DNA of 8,977 nucleotides from Zoogloeaceae bacterium (lineage in GTDB: Bacteria > Pseudomonadota > Gammaproteobacteria > Burkholderiales > Rhodocyclaceae): assembly GCA_031274855.1 (NCBI GenBank), contig JAISPO010000100.1, positions 1 to 8,977 of the forward strand, read 5' to 3'. Positions 5,668 through 8,977 of this stretch are shown piece after piece. A program made the position numbers and the translations under genes. The notes under the pieces are model-generated. The model was given only the letters and a program-made list of their open reading frames with translations. It was not told where the DNA came from and did no database searches. Position 1 is the stretch's first letter. Each line of letters starts with the position of its first letter.

Positions 5668-6464
5668 AGCGAGGGCAAACGGGTGGGCGAAACCGGCATG
5701 ATACGGCCTGCGGAGAGCAGAGACCACCGCGCGTCGTAATCGGCGCCGACAAAATAAAGCCCCGCCGCTTCAAAGGTCGGAGCGCCTTTCGAGCGGTCGC
5801 GTCCGGCAAGAAGGGTAGCCACCGCATCGGGAGGCCAGCGCCCGTTGCCGACATACACCAGCGATCCGACGATATTTCGAATCATGTGATGAAGAAAGGC
5901 GTTAGCCTCAAAATCGAAGATGATGAGATCATTTTGACGGCATATTTCAAGCCTGCGCAGTACCCGGACCGGCGACTTTGCCTGACATCCCGATGAGCGA
6001 AACGCCGAAAAATCATGCTCTCCGATCAATACCGCCGCCGCCCGCCGCATGGCTTCGACATCAAGAGGCGCATGGTGCCACCCCAACTTGCCGTGATCCA
6101 CGGCGGGCCGCACAGGATGATTCAGCAGCAGGTAGCGGTAACGACGGCCTGTGGCGGAAAAGCGGGCATGGAAATCGTTAGGAACTTCCTTGGCCCAAGT
6201 CACGGCCACCGCAGGCGGCAGGTTGGCATTGGTGCCGCGCACCCAGGCCGATTCGGGCCGCAGGCTACTGGTATCGAAATGCGCCACCTGCATCAGCGCG
6301 TGCACGCCGCTATCGGTGCGTCCGGCGCAGACCGTAGCGATTGTTTCATCGGCAACGGCGGACAATGCCCGTTCGAGCGTGTCCTGAACCGTAACGCAAT
6401 GCGTCTGCGTTTGCCAGCCCGAAAACGCGCTGCCATCGTACTCAACGCCAAGGGCTATCCTCAT
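5664..6464 (-). CDS. truA: tRNA pseudouridine(38-40) synthase
   Basis: The 266-residue enzyme isomerises uridines 38-40 in the anticodon arm of many tRNAs to pseudouridine. It starts with the typical RIALGVEYDGSAFSGWQ. The catalytic aspartate is D51 in AGRTDSGVHA. Also visible are RYRYLLLN, HDFSAFRSSGCQAKSPVR and the late NAFLHHMIRNIVG signature. An in-frame upstream extension reaches 6521, but its extra residues lie inside the preceding gene and are unlike the family. The ATG at 6464 overlaps the upstream stop by four bases (ATGA). Placement of truA directly before trpF is a familiar proteobacterial arrangement; the overlapping ends suggest cotranslation rather than a shared pathway. In enterobacteria, loss of this modification affects attenuation of amino-acid operons, a possible but unproven functional tie to trp genes. 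Confidence 0.96.
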   Translation of the reverse strand: MRIALGVEYDGSAFSGWQTQTHCVTVQDTLERALSAVADETIATVCAGRTDSGVHALMQVAHFDTSSLRPESAWVRGTNANLPPAVAVTWAKEVPNDFHARFSATGRRYRYLLLNHPVRPAVDHGKLGWHHAPLDVEAMRRAAAVLIGEHDFSAFRSSGCQAKSPVRVLRRLEICRQNDLIIFDFEANAFLHHMIRNIVGSLVYVGNGRWPPDAVATLLAGRDRSKGAPTFEAAGLYFVGADYDARWSLLSAGRIMPVSPTRLPSL

Positions 6465-7063
6465 ATCAGCACGCTTGCTCTGAGCAGCACGATGAGGCCC
6501 AGTGAAACGAACACCAGCCAATCGAACATGCCAACTGAGCCTGTGGCCAGTTCAAGATGATCGGGACCGGCAAGATCGCGATTCAGCCAATCCCGCCAGC
6601 GAATCGTTGGCGCACTCTCGACATAATCGAGCGCCAGCATCAGGCGCACGACAATCCGCTCCCGCAACGAACGCCACTTGGCAAGCGGGGTCAACAGCCA
6701 ATGCAAGCCGGCCATCATGCCGGAGGTGCCCAAACCTTCGTGCAAAACCGCGAGCGAGACAAGCAGCAGCACCAGCCGCAAGACATGTTCGCTTGCCAGC
6801 GTCAAACCATCCCAGGTAATACCCATGTCACCGGCAAAACCATCAAGCCGCTGACCTGGCGTGGCAAACGCGAACAACACCATGATCGACAGCAGCAGCC
6901 AGCGGGCGCGCCTGAGCAAGATCAAGGCGCGGCGGCGGGCAAGAAACAAGGCAAGCGGAATGAGCGCACCGGCCACCCAGGCCAGGGTCGACACCGGCGA
7001 CGACTGCAAAGACACAACAAGCACACCCCACGCAAACAACAGGGTCGCCGGATGCAAAGTCAT
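6461..7063 (-). CDS. CbiQ/EcfT-like integral membrane protein (orphan ECF transporter T component?)
   Basis: The 200-residue hydrophobic protein shows the general layout of the CbiQ family (PF02361). It has an N-terminal HP start (HPATLLFAWG), paired helices at about 7-20 and 24-41, a basic RRRALILLRRAR stretch, a helix at 54-69, then GLTLASEHVLRLVLLLVSLAVL (about 86-107) and LHWLLTPLAK, the pattern that leads into the T-component coupling region. A last helix lies at about 181-199. T components normally join a substrate-binding S protein to two ATPases for vitamin or metal uptake; no such partner genes are here. The classical Ala-Arg-Gly coupling motifs of the cytoplasmic helices are not obvious, so transport function is doubtful. 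The start at 7063 is a judgement: there is no Shine-Dalgarno site, and an in-frame TTG at 7105 inside the hairpin is the alternative. Its stop overlaps the truA start. Confidence 0.7.
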   Translation of the reverse strand: MTLHPATLLFAWGVLVVSLQSSPVSTLAWVAGALIPLALFLARRRALILLRRARWLLLSIMVLFAFATPGQRLDGFAGDMGITWDGLTLASEHVLRLVLLLVSLAVLHEGLGTSGMMAGLHWLLTPLAKWRSLRERIVVRLMLALDYVESAPTIRWRDWLNRDLAGPDHLELATGSVGMFDWLVFVSLGLIVLLRASVLI

Positions 7064-7092
7064 GACTACGGGGAAACGAAACTGCGCCGGAG

Positions 7093-7118
7093 GCCGCGGC
7101 GGCAACAGCCGCCGCGGC
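7093..7118 (-). terminator. Perfect 11-bp GC hairpin just after fimV
   Basis: GCCGCGGCGGC at 7093-7103 and its exact complement at 7108-7118 flank a four-base loop, starting 7 bases after the fimV stop on the minus strand. All 11 pairs are G-C. The following bases (CTCCGGCGCAGTTTCGTTTC) are only mildly T-rich and lack a proper T-run. It may be a weak or rho-assisted terminator, or a 3' stabiliser separating fimV levels from the downstream chain. Confidence 0.6.
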
Positions 7119-7125
7119 TATCCGG

Positions 7126-8977
7126 TCAGGCGCCTAGCGCCGCGAGCTTGGCGCGGGCAAATTCCCGCTGCTCAGGATTGCCCTCGCGGAGAATTTCTTC
7201 CAGCAACTCGCGCTGGCCTTCCCGCTCGCCCATTTCTTCATAGGCTTGGGCCAACTCCAGCTTGGTACTGATGTCAGTAGCGTCGCCGTCCGCCGAAGCA
7301 GGCGCTCCAGCCGAAACAAACGCGCTGGCCGCACTCGCCGGAGAGGACGAGTCAGCCAAATCCAGATCAATTCTGGAAAAATCTCCCGCCGATTCTCTGG
7401 ATGCCGCTGCCAAGTCGCTGGCCGGAGCATCAAGATCAAAATCGAAATCAGATTCACCTGCTGCGGTTACGCTTTGGGTAACCATGGGAATGTCAGAGGT
7501 GGCAGCAACAGGCTCTTCCGGCAATGAGAGATCAATGTCGGGCATCTTCAAGGGCGCGCTGACCGCTGGAGCGCCGATATCCAGATTCAGCGCCGTTGCG
7601 GAACTGGAGACCGGGGGCTTGAAACCGAAATTAGCCGTCACTGGTTCGGCAGCTTCCGTCAGGCGGGAAGGAACAGCAACCGGCACCTCGGCGGCATAAT
7701 CGCCGCCACCGTACAGCGAATTGCCCGGATCGAGATCCCGGCCCATGGCGACGGCCATGTTCCACTCCGGCCCAGCACCATTGGTCTGGATCTTCAAGTC
7801 CTTCGCGATCTTCTGGAACTTGACGGCATTCCTCTGGCCGGAATAAATCTCCAACAGCTTCAGGTAGAGGGACAACCGCGATGGATCGCCTTTCAGCGCA
7901 TCGACCAGAATCTCCTCGGCTTGCGTCTCCTGTTTGAGGGCGATGTAAAGATCGGCCTCCATGATGGGATCAACAGCTTCTTCGGTACCGTCGATCGCCG
8001 CCGACAGGGTAGCCTGACTAAAGTCGGTCTGAATCGAGGCGCTGGTATCGACTGTCTGACCGCCCGTCGCGCCGAATACCGAATTCGCCATCAGTTCGCT
8101 ATCGCTCAGGAATTCTCCCGTGGACAGCGCGTCTCCATCCGCTTTACGGCGAAACACAAAGTAGCCCAAAAGGGCCAGCACCAAGAGAGCCGCGATGCCG
8201 CCATAGATCAACAGTGAATTGTCGCTGTCGTCACCGGACTCGATAACCGGCTCAGGCTCGATATCCGGCTTAGCCGTTGGGACAGGAGGCTGTATCGTTT
8301 CGGTAGCAACCTGCACCGGAGGAATTATCCCCTGCGTATCGGCCTGAGTAGTTTCAGCCGTCGCGGCTACAACGGGCTCCGGCTTCACTTCGTCAACCTT
8401 CGCCGTCTCTGCCTGTCTCTGAGCCTCGGCGTCAGCTTGGCTCTTCTGCAATTCAGCGAGCTTTTGCAGGTCGGCAATGTTCTTTTCGAGTTGGGCAGTG
8501 CGATCTCTCTCTTCCTGAAGCGCCCGGTCACGAGACACCAAATCCTCTTCCAACCCTGGCTGAGCCTTGGCATCCTTGGATGCCTGAGTGGTGGAAACTT
8601 TCAGTTCATCTTGCTTCTGCTCAGTTGTGAGCGGCTTCTCGACAACCTTTGGAGCAATCCAGCCCTGATCGTCCTGTCTCGCCGCATCTTTCTTGGCCGG
8701 CGTAACGGCTACCGCAGCCGCCAGTTTGGCGCGGTAGGCATTGAAGTCGCGCGCCTGAGCCACCACGATTTTTCTTGCTTCGGTGGAGGTAACCGCCGAG
8801 ACTTCCTCTGCGCTCGGAATGCTCAGTATCTTGCCGGCGCGCAGGCGGTTCATGTTGCCGCGATCAAACTCGCTTTCGTTGCGCCTGAACAGCGCCACGA
8901 GCATCTGGTCTAAATTGATCCCGTCTGGCTTGTTGGCGATGGCAATCTTGGCCAGAGTATCGCCGCTCTTGACCTTG
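7126..8977 (-). CDS. fimV: FimV/TspA-like polar scaffold protein (start outside window)
   Basis: 616 codons are visible and the 5' end lies beyond the window. The visible part opens inside a LysM peptidoglycan-binding domain (KVKSGDTLAKIAIANK, then LRAGKILSIPS around residues 45-55). A charged coiled coil follows near residues 143-195 (RDRALQEERDRTAQLEKNIA and onward). A Pro/Glu/Thr-rich periplasmic linker comes next, then one membrane span at about residues 255-275 (bases 8152-8214) followed by FRRK. The cytoplasmic half is acidic. It has a TPR-like block (EADLYIALKQETQAEEILVDALKGD, KLLEIYSGQRNAVKFQKIAK) and ends with the FimV C-terminal domain (TDISTKLELAQAYEEMGE to the end). In Pseudomonas, FimV organises the cell pole, type IV pili and cAMP signalling; here that role is inferred. 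Its location upstream of truA-trpFBA-accD-folC is typical of Betaproteobacteria. An internal ATG at 8904 is not the start, because the LysM reading frame continues upstream. Confidence 0.93.
   Translation of the reverse strand, partial: KVKSGDTLAKIAIANKPDGINLDQMLVALFRRNESEFDRGNMNRLRAGKILSIPSAEEVSAVTSTEARKIVVAQARDFNAYRAKLAAAVAVTPAKKDAARQDDQGWIAPKVVEKPLTTEQKQDELKVSTTQASKDAKAQPGLEEDLVSRDRALQEERDRTAQLEKNIADLQKLAELQKSQADAEAQRQAETAKVDEVKPEPVVAATAETTQADTQGIIPPVQVATETIQPPVPTAKPDIEPEPVIESGDDSDNSLLIYGGIAALLVLALLGYFVFRRKADGDALSTGEFLSDSELMANSVFGATGGQTVDTSASIQTDFSQATLSAAIDGTEEAVDPIMEADLYIALKQETQAEEILVDALKGDPSRLSLYLKLLEIYSGQRNAVKFQKIAKDLKIQTNGAGPEWNMAVAMGRDLDPGNSLYGGGDYAAEVPVAVPSRLTEAAEPVTANFGFKPPVSSSATALNLDIGAPAVSAPLKMPDIDLSLPEEPVAATSDIPMVTQSVTAAGESDFDFDLDAPASDLAAASRESAGDFSRIDLDLADSSSPASAASAFVSAGAPASADGDATDISTKLELAQAYEEMGEREGQRELLEEILREGNPEQREFARAKLAALGA

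Noticed and set aside
5668..5727. Twenty-residue N-terminal extension of trpF
   Set aside because: The extension lies within truA; the family starts a few residues before KICGI, which fits the ATG at 5667 in an ATGA overlap.
1..8977. CRISPR array, tRNA/rRNA gene, transposase, integrase or retron-like structure
   Set aside because: I looked for regularly spaced repeats, cloverleaf-like patterns and mobile-element protein motifs and saw none. The only direct repeat is the folC tail.

Overview
The window looks like a chromosomal segment of a GC-rich Betaproteobacterium. The evidence is the gene order fimV - (CbiQ-like membrane protein) - truA - trpF - trpB - trpA - accD - folC, all on the minus strand, which I recognise as a betaproteobacterial arrangement. 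I cannot name a genus from the sequence alone.

Reading in the direction of transcription (right to left), the window opens inside fimV (8977 to 7126, start missing), a LysM / single-membrane-span / TPR polar scaffold protein. A 62-base gap with a perfect 11-bp GC hairpin follows. Then comes a chain of seven genes that overlap or touch at every junction: an orphan ECF-transporter T-component-like membrane protein, truA (tRNA pseudouridine synthase), trpF, trpB and trpA (tryptophan synthesis), accD (acetyl-CoA carboxylase beta subunit, with zinc finger) and folC (folylpolyglutamate/dihydrofolate synthase). The junctions are ATGA, ATGA, 17 bp, TGATG, ATGA and TGATG, so translation is probably coupled throughout.

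Convergent to folC on the plus strand is a two-gene toxin-antitoxin module of the HI1419/HI1420 type: toxin 215-523, helix-turn-helix antitoxin 547-858. Its promoter carries a perfect 10-bp inverted repeat between the -35 and -10 boxes, a ready-made operator for autorepression. Tandem hairpins at 875-905 separate it from folC.

The least expected feature is at the left edge. Positions 38-154 on the minus strand encode a second, diverged copy of the last 39 codons of folC, aligning without gaps to folC codons 379-417. The toxin-antitoxin module therefore sits between the intact folC and a displaced folC tail. The homology stops at the folC stop codon. This fits insertion of DNA at the 3' end of folC with a replacement gene end, or an unequal duplication or recombination between related folC alleles. 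I saw no CRISPR array, tRNA, rRNA, transposase or integrase in the window, and no unambiguous new multi-gene system.
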